A stretch of 64,000 nucleotides of DNA from Purpureocillium takamizusanense (GCF_022605165.1 NC_063073.1:744001-808000); one strand, 5' to 3'; counted from the first letter of the stretch, positions 45,876-58,471 are shown. Notes: a model not told the origin generated them from the sequence alone. Numbers and translations: made by a program.

Positions 45876-47456
45876 AGAAGGCTGGGCCGCGCCGGATTTG
45901 GCGTGCAGCCGTCCAGTATGCTGTGCCGATTGGCGTGTGGGACGCGAGGTCAGAGCTCTAACGCGGGGGGGCAGTCGAGTATCACCGCCGGCCGGCGTGC
46001 AGGTCAGAGGCATCGGCGCACGAATGCCGTGAGGCACTGGTGGAAGGAGGCATTGCAAATGTACCAACAGAAATATGTATCACCCATCATCATCATCATC
46101 ATCTCCGGAGAGGTCTTTAGACTACAGGAATAGACTTCAAGTATTATCGGCCCCGTGGTGTTCTTGATGGAAGACGCCAGATCGTCGAAACATGTTGACT
46201 CTTGCGTCAAAGCCGTGGCCCTGTTGAGATATCTACCTATGCACAGAACAGCCGCTGACAGGACCTGTCTCCAGTATTCCCTTGGGGGGGCGACTACCAT
46301 GAATAACCCGCCCTGATTTGGGCTCACAGAAAAGGGCAAGTTGTCGGCAGACATAGTACTATGTAAGTACGTACGTGAGCAGATACCTACCGGTCACCTT
46401 ACCACCTTATTTTTACATGCTTACCTAGCGTTGGGACGGAGCGTGCCTTCGGTCTAACCAGATGCTCCGTCCGGCGTGGCTGCCGGCGAAATGCGACTGG
46501 GCGGGGGCGCCGGGTTTGGGGGGCGCCAAAGGATGTTGCCGAAAGCCAGCCCAGGACAACCGAGACTCATCTGGCGGGCTACCCGACCTAAGCATAAGTA
46601 CTAAGGTACCTTCAGGTTAGTAGTACAGTACCTTATAGTCGGGAGTACTCCATCCAAGAGGTAAGGTACCTACTCCGTGCCACTCCTCCGGGGGGTTGCT
46701 CGCTACACCTCGAAACACTTCTCCAAAAGAGCAGAAGCGTCGCGTGGACGGACTCCCTCCATCTTCCTACGGCGCAGGTGCAGGTGTGAGGAGGAAATTG
46801 GGGGATGGATGGAAAGATTTAGTGGGGTCACTCCATCTCGGAGGTTCCAGGTTGGAGACGCACGGGATTGACGCTCCTTCCCCCAGGCACTCCGATTACT
46901 GTTCCTACAGGCCGCCGCCGCGCCTTGACGGCCCCAGGGTGTCGCTGCTGCTTGCTGGTGGTAGTACCTTACGTACTTGCTAAGGTACTAGCGGGGGCGG
47001 GGGGGAGGGCAAGGCAAGGTACCAACGGGGGGCGGGCATGTTCCAATCAACGAGCCAAACCGCTCGGGGTTCCGTTCTGGTAGTAATGCGCTCCAGCAGC
47101 AGCAGCCGCTAGCGTGCAAAAGGGGACAAAACGGCCACCACACATGATGTCAGCCATTGCGGCCGAGGCTCCCATCACATGCGACGAGAGTCTGCAGGCG
47201 TTTGTGTGTGAGTGTGTGAGTGTGTGGTGGCCCATGGCCGCCGCCCAGAAGCGTGCGCGAAAGTGCGCGAGACCGACCAGCTTCGTCTTTTTAACCGACT
47301 CCGTCCCGGCTCGGGATTTAAGCAATTGATATCTTCCCCCACACCCCCCGGACGAAAGAAAGCCTGATCTCTCTTCTTCCTTTCCACCTCATCCCAATAC
47401 CTACGATTAACACCTGTCATACCTCCTCTCCTACACCACGCACAACAACCGCAGCC
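45876..47456. other. 1.6-kb intergenic region with TACCTA clusters
   Basis: 3' flank of the LETM1-type gene, then promoter of the SCP2 gene. TACCTA/GGTACC words are dense at 46350-46680 and 46960-47025. A (TCA)n run lies at 46084-46103 and GTGT-rich sequence at about 47200-47226. No gene seen. Confidence 0.55.
46350..46680. repeat. TACCTA/GGTACC word cluster
   Basis: Scattered words such as TAAGTACGTACG, AAGGTACCTTCAGG and GGTAAGGTACCTAC, of the same family as at 530-590. Confidence 0.6.
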
Positions 47457-48226
47457 ATGGGTCTCGCCAACGGTACGTGCCTTGTCACCTGCTCCCCGAG
47501 ACAGTAGCCCTTCTTCCTCCCGCCTTTTGGGGTGGTGTCGATGCGCTCAACCTCGGCCCCCCGGGCGTTCCCCCAGCTCGCAATGCGCCGAGATGGGGGA
47601 AGTCTACGATGAGGACACAAAGAAGAAAAACAGCTGACAGGCGCGCTCGACCAGACAAGTTCCCCTCCTCCGTCGCTTTCGACGCCATCGCCTCGGCCCT
47701 CGACGCCAGCCCCGAGGACCGCAAGGACGCCATCAAGCAGGCCAACGCCGTCTTTGCCTTCACCCTCAAGAACAAGGCCGGCGAGACCGAGAGCTGGCAC
47801 GTCGACCTCAAGGAGTCTGGCAAGGTTGCCACCGGCACCGGCGCCAAGCCTACCGGTACGTTCAACACCTTACCCCCATGGCTTGATTTAGGCGGTGACG
47901 GCCGGGCGGAGCGCGCGCGCGCGTGAACTGTCGCTGCACGAGGGCAGCACTGAGCAGCGTCACGAGCCAGAAAACCCCCCCTCATCATCCATCCCTTCCA
48001 AGTTGGGATCCTTTCTTGCCCCCATCTTTCTTTTCGCTGACAGACAAATCGCATAGTCACCCTCGTCCTCTCCGACGAGGACTTTGGCAGCCTGGTCGAG
48101 GGCAAGGCCAACGCCCAGCGCATGTTCATGTCCGGCAAGCTCAAGATCAAGGGCGACATCATGAAGGCCACCAAGCTCGACCCCATCATGAAGAAGGCCC
48201 AGAACTCTGGCAAGGCTAAGCTGTAA
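47457..48226 (+). CDS. SCP2 sterol-carrier protein with peroxisomal signal
   Basis: Exons 47457-47472 (16 nt), 47655-47855 and 48057-48226; 128 aa. Donors are GTACGT twice, acceptors CCAG and ATAG. The protein is a stand-alone SCP2 domain: SSVAFDAIASAL, AVFAFTLKNKAGETESWHVDLKE, VTLVLSDEDFGSLVEGKANAQRMFMSGKLKIKGDIMKATKL. It ends in AKL, a PTS1-type tripeptide, so it should be imported into peroxisomes, where SCP2 proteins bind fatty acyl-CoA and sterols. The tiny first exon encodes only MGLAN plus one base, as is common for this gene in fungi. It is convergent with the nitronate monooxygenase (253 bp between stops). Confidence 0.92.
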
Positions 48227-48479
48227 GCGGCTGGTCGCCTACGAGGGAGATGGTCTAAAGAAAAGAGACGGGGCCGATGAGCGGCGCTAACGGGGGGGAA
48301 GAGGCGAGAAGAGGAGGGATATGGTTCACGATATCACTGTAACATACACCACTGCCATATACATGCCGTCCGTAAAGGCCGTGCTCTTGAATAAAGGAAT
48401 GCATTGGGGACAGAGAATGCACGACTCATCATGCTGCAACTCGTATCTGACAAGGAAAAACCATGTGTCGAGTGCCTGC

Positions 48480-50134
48480 CTACAGGGAAGCAGCCAGGCG
48501 GCGGATCTGCTCCTTGGCCCCTTCGCGCACCTCCCTGACGATATCACCGGCCGCTTGCGCCGTCCTGACCAGCCCAACGCCAGTCCCGCTGCATACACAC
48601 ACATACAAACACACGTTAGCAAAAACCGAGTCAAGTAGAATACACGCAGAAGCGCTCAAGTTTTCTCCTCCCCTTCTCCGCATAAAGAGGGCCCGGGGGG
48701 GGGGGGACTCACGCCCACGTGCCGATGAGCTTCGCCGAGTCCTCGGCCGCGTAGTCCTCCTTGAGGCTCCTCTGGCAGTCCTCGAGCGAGGCGCCCGCCA
48801 GGAACCTCTCGTGGATGGCCGTCACGATAGCGCGGCCGTCGTACGGCGGGCGCCAAAGCGGGCTGTCGTTGATGCGGTCGTTGAACGTCGACCTAGCAGG
48901 CGAGTCACAAAGTCTGTCAGCAGTGTACTGTCGGCGTGCTGGTTCTCAAGGCAGAGAGATGTGACTTGGTGGCTGACGGGGGCTTCTGGCTGATGATGCG
49001 TACTTGAGGGTCGTCGCTCCGCCGTCGGACGTCTCGAGGACAATCTTCTTGCGAAAGTCTGGGTAGATGGACTCTTTGGCGACGGTGAACTAGGTGGGGA
49101 GGGGCGGTTGAAGAGACCTGTTAGCAGCTCCGTGTGATGATAGACATGCCTTGCCTCGTACTCTAGGCAAATTATCCGTGACGACTTACCCTTGTGCCCA
49201 TCACGACACCCTCTGCCCCTATACACACATCATTAGCACAAGCCTTTCCTCCTCACCTCACAGACGTAGAACCGGTTCCAAGGGTCCTTTCTCCCCCCCC
49301 CCACATCACGTACCGAGCGCCATCGCGGCCGCCACGCCCGTCTCGTCGGCGATGCCCCCGGCCGCCAGAATGGCCACGCCGCCACGGCCCGGGAGCCCAC
49401 CAGCCTCCTCCTCCTCTTCCTCAGCCAGCATCCGCCGCACCTCGGGCACGAGGCTCACGACGCCCGCGCCCCGCGTGAACTGGTGCCCGCCCGCGTCCAC
49501 GCCCTGGCACACCAGCACGTCGGCCCCATCTCGCACCGCCTCCCGCGCCGCCGCCACGTTGCCCACCTGCACGAAGACGCGCGGGCCGCCGTGCCCCGGG
49601 TCGCCGAGCTCCCGCCGGACCGCCGCGATGATGGCGCCGTGCGGCTTCACGTGCTCGGCGGGCGCGAACAGCCACACCGCCGCGGGCCGGTGCCTGGCGA
49701 GGATGGGCAGCGTGGTCGACGCAAAGTGCGACACGGAGCCGTGCCCGGTGATGACGCTCACGCCGACGCCCAGCAGGTCGCCGCCATCGTCGTTGTCGTC
49801 GCCGAGCAGGGTCCGGGCCTCGCGCAGCTCCGCATCCAGCTTGTCCAGCTGCGGCGAGTTCGGGCTCAGGTCAAACACGGACGCGAGGAAACCTGGAGGA
49901 CGAGAGGCACAGGAACTTCGAGTCAGCGTGTTTCCCATATCTCCATCGAGCGGGACGATAGATGCAAGCGCCACGCGGACAGTAGAACGGGTAACGGGGC
50001 GGCTAACCTATGCCGCCTGCTTTCGTCACCTCGGTCGCCAGCGCCGGGCTGGCCGCGCCGAACATGGGCCCGTTGCAGACGATGGGCGACGCCGTCCAGG
50101 GGAACCATTCTTGCAGGCGCCGTGGAGTCGCCAT
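48480..50134 (-). CDS. Nitronate monooxygenase (2-nitropropane dioxygenase family)
   Basis: Six exons: 50008-50134, 49314-49892, 49190-49218 (29 nt), 49004-49089, 48713-48892, 48480-48588; 369 aa. Donors are GTTAGC, GTACGT, GTAAGT, GTACGC and GTGAGT. The TIM-barrel FMN enzyme is recognisable from SPIVCNGPMFGAASPALATEVTKAGGIGFL (about 16-45), VCQGVDAGGHQ with the probable catalytic base H179, AAGGIADETGVAAAMALGAEGVVMGTRF (phosphate-binding loop, about 219-246) and WRPPYDGRAI. It oxidises toxic alkyl nitronates (such as propionate-3-nitronate) to aldehydes and nitrite. An acidic loop of six consecutive Glu (about 200-205) is an insertion I do not expect in the core fold. Introns 2 and 5 contain homopolymer G/C runs. 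It is tandem downstream of the aldo-keto reductase; co-function is not implied by sequence. Confidence 0.9.
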
Positions 50135-50577
50135 TTTGTTTGCGAGGAAAGGTGCCTTTGTTTTTGGACGAAGGGTACGAGAATCACGTAGCGGGTTTTA
50201 CGAAGAGAGAAGTGGGTGACTTGACACTCGTGCTGCAGGCAGTCAGCGCACGTCTTAATCCATGAGCCGCGAGGTGGTGGCCAATGTGGACTCGGGAGCA
50301 TGCAGCCCCTCTTGAACCTCGCCGATGAGGCGCATTGTTGCCGGGCCGTGCCGATTCCGCGATGCGAAGCATATACGTCAGAACTGCAGCAGATACCATC
50401 ATCATGGGGTTACACGAATTGTTCTTGCACCTTGCTTGTATGACTCTGTATTTCTATCCGCGTTTTCTGTGTCTCTCTAAAGGCCGGGGTCGGTCACACC
50501 CTCACTCTCTCACCATGCGGGTGGACGTAGAAGGTTGTTTCATGCCGACTCGGAACTTCAAGTCAAGACACACGCTC
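50135..50577. other. Intergenic region, nitronate monooxygenase promoter
   Basis: 443 bp between the AKR stop and the nitronate monooxygenase start, both on the minus strand. No further gene or strong motif seen. Confidence 0.5.
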
Positions 50578-51750
50578 TCAATGCCGCAGGGTCACTGACG
50601 GGGGCTTGTTGTTCAGGACGCCGTCAATCTCCTCCATGACCTCTGGCGTCAGCTTGTCCACGGCCGCCACGGCGCGGCAGTTCTCGTACACCTGCTCCGG
50701 GCTGCTCGCGCCCGTGATGGCGGAGCTCACGTTGGGGTTCTTGAGCACCCACGCGAGGGCCAGGGTGCTCATCTTGATGCCGAGCCGGTCGGCGATGGGC
50801 TGCAGCCTGTTGACCTGCTCGACGATGCCGGCCCAGTCGTCCTTGGACGTGCGCTTCCAGTACCCCTTGATGAACTCGACCGTCGTCTGCGCGAAGCGCG
50901 AGTCCTCGGGGATCCCGTCGCGGTACTTGCCCGACAGGATGCCCTGCTTCATCGGGGAGAAGACGGTGAGGCCTAGCCCGCCGTTGTCCGGCCGGTAGAG
51001 ATGCGCGAACTCGCCCTCGACCTTTTCGCGCGTGAGCATGTTGTACGCCGGCTGCTCCATGACCGGGCCGATGAGCCCCAGCCGGTCGGCCACGCGCCAC
51101 GCCTGCGCGATCTCGTCGGCGTTCCACTCCGACGTGCCCCAGTAAAACGCCTTGCCCGAGTCGATGATGTGGTTGAAGGCGCGCACCGTCTCTTCCATGG
51201 GCGTCTGCCGGTCCGGCCGGTGCGCGTAGATGAGGTCCACGTACTCGAGGTCCAGGCGCTTGAGCGAGGCGTTGACGCCCTCGACGATGTGCTTCCTCGA
51301 GAGGCCCTTGTTGTTGACGGGGTTGTTGCCGAACGCAGCGCCCCAGTAGACCTGGGCAGTGGTAGTCTAGGTCAGCCGCCGCCTGTGGCCGCTTCTTCAT
51401 CAGAGAGGGTTGGCAGCAGCGCGACTCACCTTTGTCGAGATGACCAGGTCATTGCGGTTCCAGCCGTACTTTTTGATGGCCTCGCCCATGACGATCTCGG
51501 ACTCGCCCGCGGCGTAGACCTCGGCACAGTCGAAGAAGTTGACGCCACAGTCGTATGCGGCCTTCATGCAGGCAAACGTGCCCTCTGCCGCCAGGTCAGC
51601 AGCCGTCTACTTCCGCAGCCTGCGAAACGTACCTCGATCGACGTGGCCGCCATATGTGAGCCAGCCTCCCAGGGAGATGGACGAGACCTGGAGACCAGAC
51701 TGGCCGAGAAACCGGTAGGTCATGGGGGGGATGTCGTCGGGCTTCGCCAT
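50578..51750 (-). CDS. Kv-beta-type aldo-keto reductase
   Basis: Exons 51633-51750, 51430-51584 and 50578-51351, 348 aa; donors GTACGT and GTGAGT, acceptors GCAG and CCAG. The (beta/alpha)8 AKR fold has the full catalytic tetrad D58, Y63, K91 and H135 ([21 protein letters not shown]). The NADPH-binding end is visible at about 270-330 ([33 protein letters not shown]). Sequence such as [33 protein letters not shown] and PAYNML places it with the potassium-channel beta-subunit branch (AKR6-like), which reduces aldehydes with NADPH and in fungi has no channel partner proven. The physiological substrate is unknown. Confidence 0.9.
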
Positions 51751-54700
51751 GGTGTCGGTTCGTCGATGCGAGATCCGTTGGGGGAGGTGGTGCTTCCAGC
51801 TGCTCTCCCAACCCAAAGCCAACGAGCAACGGGCCGCTGCTTTATATTCATACGGGGCCGCCCCGATGATGTCGTTGCCCGCCGGCCCCCCTCCAAGAGC
51901 GCGAGACAGGGGATGCGGGGCAGCCTCGAGTTGAGTAGAATAAAACCCCACCTCCTGCTTGGGAACGGGAGGCTCCTGGAGATTCTGTCCCACCCGCTAC
52001 GGCGCATCTTCGCCCCGGCTCCCGCAGATGTCGCCATGGCTTCCCTGGCGTTTTCGCGCGATCTGGGTCCTTTAACGCCGTTTTCTCCGAAGTCAGTAGT
52101 ACGCAAGTTATGAAGCCTATCTCGCCGGGTGACTGGCGCCGCCAGCAAAGACTGGAGAAGCCCTCGCCAAGTGGATCATTTCGTCGCCAACCCGGGTCAT
52201 CATAGGATCGGTTAGATGAGGGCGTTTGTCAGCGAACCCGCGCGTCACAGAGGTCGAGTGGCCTGAGATGTGTCAACCTTTGCCACGGCCGTCACAAGGC
52301 TTAATTAAATGCCGGTCCTATCCCTAGTGTCATTCGGAGAACGGCATCTGTACCCGAGCAAGGCGTCGCCGAGAACGCGAACCGCTCCGGTGCAGGGTAA
52401 GCTAAGGACTCATGGTCACCACGATGCCACCGAGCTTGACATCGCGACCTTGGTGTAGCGGTCGCGCAGCCGAGTCGAGTCGGATCCGGAGACGAGCAGT
52501 GGAAATAAGCTGCTTACCCGAGCCAAGTAGGAGCGGGCTTCATGGAGCTTGCCCGCACCAATCAAGATGTCGGAGCCGCCTTGCATCTTTGCGGGCCGGG
52601 GGGAAGGGACAACGACGACTCCTCACAACTACGAGGTAGTTAACGTTAGTACCTACGAAGTAAGAGGCAGGTGATGTGTCGAGTCAAGACGAGGGATCAT
52701 TGTCATCTTGTCCTTGCAGGAAGCCCAGACGCATCGCTGCGGCAACAGGAGAGACCGCATATGCAAGTTCGTGCATGAGGCGGTTTGAGTCTTTGACGCA
52801 TGCGCGCCGAGAGCTCGAGGCGCGAAGCCCTTGAATCGTGCATGAGCTGCTGTCCTGTCCAGACGTCCCCCTCCCGCCAATGCGTGCCCCCCATGCGTCT
52901 GTGCACCGGCATGGTGGAAATGGCGGTATGGGACGATGTGGAAGACGTCTCGCAAAAAGGCCCGGGGACTCTGCCACTCGTTGACATCGCTGCCACGATG
53001 CCAAGTGGGGAGTTAAATCCATCGGAGCAATGCATGAAGGCGGGCCCGTACGCATGTTTGTGAAAACAGGTACTAACGTTACTACGTTCCTTGCTGGGCA
53101 ACCAGATGGACGGCTGGGCGGCGGTGAGAGGCATGCCTCGGCGGCTCCAGGGCCGCGGAACGGGTGACCAGAGCGCTCGCTGGCGGAGGATGGCAGACAC
53201 GGCGACGAACAACCTGAAAAACACGGCCGAGTGCCGCCGGGCAGTCACGGGCATGGCTCGACCAACTTCGGACAACGCACAACGACTGCGTATACATACA
53301 AAGCCGGGCTGGGGTAAAGGACCGGGCGACGGATGTGATGCGATCCTTGATCAAGCAGTCGTTCCCGGAGACTGGTCCATTGTCGATTGATTGGCAGCAA
53401 GCAGGGTTCTGCTCCCTGCTTTAGCGGCCAGCGCCCGAGATTGCTGGTCGTCATCGTCATCTCGCCAGCAGGGCTCGCGACTCCTTGGACATGTCTTGGA
53501 CGACAGCATCAACGTCGGCCTTGCCGTCGGACGGGTTGATGAGGCGACGGTCGAGCAACTGGAATGCTGGTGGACTGCGTGTCTCGGCGGGCGACAATCG
53601 GCACATGCCGCTGGACGAGGGCGTCATGAGCGCCCCCTCAGCTGTGCACGTGCGGCCCGCTGGCGATCCGTGTGCGCGCCAAATCTGTCTCCCGCAGGGA
53701 ATCGACCATTGCGCTGTGCGTCTGTGCCTGCTGCGCAGCACGATACTGGTTACGATGACCTTGGCGGGTGTGTTCGACAGCAACGCGCGGGTGGATGGGG
53801 CGGGAGGCGGCGGAAAAAGCACAGCCTGGTGCTGTCAGCGGGTGCCCCGTGGTGGTGGTGGTGGTCGTCCAGATCGCCACCATTGGGGTCCAGCGCTCGG
53901 TCCAGAAGCCACTGGTTCCCTTCCTGGGGGTACTAACTTGAGCTGGCAGAGGTACCCGGCCCGACCACTGCCCGTCGCTGGGCCGAGAGGTAGCCGATAC
54001 CACCGCCTGATCAAAGCAATCCACAGAAAGGGGTCTCGCGGGGGCCGTCTCCCTGTGTGTCTTGGTCAACTACTTTGGCGTCTGTTCGCCTGTGCGCGAC
54101 CCAGGCTTGCGCTGCCCTGTTCTCTGCATGTTCATCTCGGCCGTGGTGGTGTCTGGACGGGAGGCCCAATCGCTACTGGGATGGGATGAGCAGGGGGCAC
54201 AGGCTGGGCAGGCGGCGAGCGACCACCCGAGCTGCGCGCCAACATTCGTTAGCATATCGCGGGTCGCGGAGACGCTCGCTGCTGGAGCAGAGCGCCAGTC
54301 CAGACCGGAGCATGAGCTGACAATGAATATGCTCCGGTACGGGGCTTCCGAATGTCCTCATTTCGGTCTACAATACTTAAACTTTGGTACCTTCAATGGC
54401 GCCAGACGACCCGATCCACTCCGCCGTGTGCGTTCCTGAATCAGCGGATGACTCGAGCCAAACCCTCGAGCCCGCCAGGGTTGCTGTCGGCAGTGGTGGC
54501 GGAGACGGCGCCTCCGCTCGCGTCCGTCCGTGCTAGACTCTCGATTCGCAGGCACTGGGCGAGCATGGCGTGGCGGCCTTGACACGCGACAGGCCGCGAC
54601 AACGATCTTCACGTGGATGCATGCAGGCCAGGCCACTGGACAATCGGCGCCCGACCGAGCATCAGCTCTCGCCTTCGTCCACGGCCTGGTAGCTGTTGCA

Positions 54701-55928
54701 CGGGCTCGCCGTCCAATCGCTTGAGAAATGCGCGCGACAACCAGCTCTCAGCAGACAAGGTTCGGGGCAATGCACGCAGGCTGCACCTCTCGTTACCATG
54801 GAAGTCTGGTGTGGTGTGGTGTGGTGAGGCGAGGCGGAGGCGCGTCCAGACAATGCCAGGCACTCACTGCCCGCACTGAGGCGCTGCCTCTGCTAGCTGC
54901 TGGCGCGCTCGGGGTGCAGCAACGGGGTGGAGACTCCGACCTGGGCCGTCGCCTTGCGGCACCGTCCTGTTCAATGGGAGCCACCAACCTACACATAGCA
55001 GGTTTGCGATACTAGCGAGGCCGAGCCGTTTCCCCTTGGGTCTGTGGCAATTGGCAAGACGCGCGCCGCGCCTTCTGACCTTCCATGTTGCTTCTCTAAA
55101 TGCCCCCATCATCCTTGGACGTGACGGCGCCTTGCTCAGGTGGTCTGTCTGGATGAGCCTCCACTGGCGCCTGGGTGGCCCAGCCGGCGGCGCCAGTGGA
55201 GGAGGTCGGGGCCCTGCAGCGCCCCCCTGCGGGCTGCTGGTGCTGGCAAGGCTGGCCTGCCCTCCTGGAGAGATACGGTACCTTGGTATCTTGTCCGTCC
55301 ACCGTCCGCCCATCAAATTCCCCCCATTCAAGGTTCCTCCCCCCCTCCCCAGCCCAGTAGGTGCGCGGTTCCCCCCCCTGCTGAATAGTAACACTGCACC
55401 TGGCCCTCATGAGCAGACTTTTGCTTGGTCGAGAAATTCCCCCAAGACTCCGCCCGCCCTGTTCCCCTGCCCAAGCGTCCGCCCACACCCACCGGTCGAG
55501 TCCCTCTCGCCCCCCCGTTTCTGTTGCCTCACCGTCTGGTGCAGACAGACTTGACCCTTCCACCACCACCACCACCACCACCACCACCCATCACTCACAG
55601 CCACAACAACACTCGATCCTTCGTCCGACGGCCGACCGTGTCCGCGACCGCATCGCTTCGGAAATGCTTATTCTTTGCCATCGCCACTGACTGCTCGTCT
55701 TGTTGGGCCTTTGCACTGCCTGTTGCCGCGCCTGTCGCCCCTTTTCGCTCCCCAGCCGGAGCGTCGCTGCTCCACCGAGCTTCGCTTGCTGGTAGCAGCC
55801 AACCCGGCCACCCGTCGACTTCCGACCGGCAGACGCCCGCTGACCAGGCCCGTCACTGCATCAGCGCCATCGCTCCGCCTGTCTGCCATCTCACGGCCGC
55901 CTGAAGCGTTCTTGCTAGCTCCGATACG
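51751..55928. other. 4.2-kb intergenic region, no gene seen
   Basis: Short overlapping frames in all phases, none with domain character. The only notable patterns are TAC/TAG words near 52620-52670, a GGTGT run (54808-54829) and (ACC)n (55560-55589). The last 500 bp are pyrimidine-rich and probably the leader/promoter of the casein kinase gene. Confidence 0.5.
55560..55589 (+). repeat. (ACC)n microsatellite in casein kinase leader
   Basis: About nine ACC units roughly 340 bp before the start codon of the casein kinase gene. Confidence 0.8.
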
Positions 55929-57444
55929 ATGGCTTCATCTTCGTCAAATGTCGTCGGCGTCCATTACCGCGTAGGGAAGAAGATTGGCGAGGGTTCATTC
56001 GGTGTCATCTTCGAGGGAACCAATCTGTTGAACAACCAGCAAGTTGCCATCAAATTCGTGAGTCTGCCCTCACTCTCTCGCCCGCCCTGACGCCTATTTG
56101 CACTTCGGAATCTGACCACACCTGTGTAGGAACCCCGAAAGAGCGACGCTCCACAGTTGCGAGATGAGTACCGAACGTACAAGATTCTCGTGGGCTGCCG
56201 TAAGCACTCCCTCGCCCCTTGACCCGGAATCTCCGAATGCCCGCCAGCATCAAGAGTCGGCGTGACTGATGACATGCATAGCTGGCATCCCCAATGTCTA
56301 CTACTTTGGCCAGGAAGGCCTTCACAACATCCTCGTCATCGATCTCCTAGGCCCCTCGCTGGAGGACCTTTTCGACCACTGCGGACGACGGTTCACCATC
56401 AAGACAGTCGTCATGGTGGCGAAGCAAATGCTCTCGAGGGTCCAGACGATACACGAGAAGAACCTCATCTACCGCGATATCAAGCCGGACAACTTCTTGA
56501 TTGGCCGCCCCGGCACCAAGGCCTCCAACGTAATCCACGTCGTCGATTTCGGTATGGCCAAGCAGTACCGGGACCCCAAGACGAAGCAGCACATTCCATA
56601 CCGCGAGCGAAAGTCTCTGTCTGGCACTGCTCGTTACATGAGCATCAACACCCACTTGGGCCGCGAACAGTCCAGACGAGACGACCTCGAGGCCCTTGGC
56701 CACGTCTTCATGTACTTCCTGCGGGGTGGCCTACCCTGGCAAGGCCTCAAGGCTGCAACTAACAAGCAAAAGTACGAGAAGATTGGCGAGAAGAAGCAGA
56801 CGACGGCCATCAAGGACCTATGTGAAGGTTTCCCCGAGGAGTTCTGCAAGTACCTCACCTACGTTCGCAACCTCGGATTCGAAGACACCCCCGACTACGA
56901 CTACCTCCGAGATCTCTTCAGCCAGGCCCTCAAGAACGCTGGCGAGGTCGAAGACGGCGAGTACGACTGGATGAAGATCAGCAAGGATTCGGGAAAGGGG
57001 TGGGACTCGATGAAGAATCACGGCGCGGCATATCTGCACAACCCAAACGTGAGGCCCGGCCCATCTCAAATGGAACTGCACAGTGGCCATCGTCCTGGGA
57101 ATACCACCTCTCACCAGCAAGCACAGAACCTCACCGTCAGCCGTTTAAACGCCGCGCAACCCCCCACTCCGTCACCGATCAAGCAGATGGGCAAGCAGAG
57201 AGATCGGCCAAGCGCGCCCGGCGCCATCCCGGGCCAGCGCACCAGCGGAGTGGGGGGTCTCAGAGACATGGCCACCCCGACTGGCTCTACTCAAGCTCAA
57301 TTCCAGAACAGCACCCAGAACCTACCGCAACAGAGGGTGCCGCAGCAGGGTCCCATGGTGGCGGCGGGCCAGCCTAACCAGCGGCCCGCGGAGCCCCAGC
57401 CCAGTGGCTTCCAGAAGTTCATGAAGGCTATTTGCTGCGGCTAG
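55929..57444 (+). CDS. yck1: Casein kinase I, YCK type
   Basis: Exons 55929-56057, 56130-56199 and 56282-57444, 453 aa; donors GTGAGT and GTAAGC, acceptors GTAG and ATAG. The kinase domain has the glycine loop GEGSFG (20-25), K42, catalytic YRDIKPDN (130-137, D132), DFG (155-157) and the CK1 signature [24 protein letters not shown]. The tail from about 300 is Gln/Pro/Ser-rich and ends KAICCG. The C-terminal Cys pair is the palmitoylation site that anchors Yck1/2-type kinases to the plasma membrane, which separates this gene from the Hrr25/CK-1a branch. Likely roles are endocytosis, nutrient sensing and polarity. A long pyrimidine-rich leader precedes the start. Confidence 0.95.
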
Positions 57445-58471
57445 TCGCCTACCTTCTGGGATGACTTCCGCACAATACGCCATCGTCGTCGTCGTTACAG
57501 TCGCTGCCGGTCGCAGGTCATGCCGCCGGTGTCGACAAACTTGAATTTTCCCTCCCGTCTGCCCGGGGACTACCGAGACTTCGCTTCTTGGCCTGCGCTT
57601 CGCCAAGTCAACTCGGTTTACCACGCACTACCGAGGACTCTCGGGCAGAGGCGCGGATTCACGCAACGTCGTCGTCCACTATCGAGGCCGTCCAAGTATA
57701 TAAGACCGGCCATGTCAAAGGAACCCCGCCGCTTTTCGAACTCACCTCCGCAAAACATTGGGGTCCACGGCGGACTCATGGGACGATTCGGCAATGGGAG
57801 AGGGCGTGGGACCGAAGTAAGCCGCGGACGAAGATCAAGGGCAGCCGGCTCCGAACTTCGCCGGCGTGCCTTTCGTAACTCATTTTATGTCTGATATTCC
57901 GTCACAAAAACCATAGTCGAGCCTCTTTCAAGGTGCAGCGCAGCAACGGCGCAGGGTGGTCACGAAGGGCAGCATGGGCTTTCATGGTGTATTTTCTCAC
58001 TTTTTCCTACGACGCCTTCTATAATAAACCTTCCTAGATCCTAGACCTTTCCCGCCTCGGCAAAGTGAGGGACAAAGGTCGGACGGGACAAGGTGGGGAG
58101 GATTTCGGTAGAGGCGCAGAAAGAATCGGGCAGAGCGGTGAGGTGCGTGCAGTGTCGATGGGCGCAAGGCGGAGAATCATGTTTGTGAGCCGAGACCCAT
58201 TACTAACGCAGCTATGGAGTTTTCGTCGGGTGTTCATTGCAATGGAAATAGAAGTCTTGAATCATCTCCTCGCATGCTCCTTTTCCCAAGCTCGAACAAT
58301 GACATTACGTAGTTTTGGCCACAGTGGACAGTCGTACCGTGATCTCCAGCACGTCGCCGTAGCCTCCAAAGCTGATGCCTCTCCGCCCGGGCTCCGGCCA
58401 TGCGCGAACGTCTAACAGTACATATTTTGCGTCATCCCACATAACAACTCCTAAATGACAAGACTCGTGGT
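57445..58471. other. Convergent intergenic region
   Basis: 3' UTRs of the casein kinase (+) and the p24 protein (-). Open frames at 57520-57894 lack domain character and overlap in two phases. No gene is supported. Confidence 0.5.

Noticed and set aside
49151..50265. Plus-strand frames over the nitronate monooxygenase
   Set aside because: Ser/Pro/Arg-rich shadows of a recognised minus-strand enzyme.
51001..52113. 370-codon plus-strand frame over the aldo-keto reductase
   Set aside because: Antisense shadow; the minus strand has the full AKR catalytic tetrad and clean splice sites.
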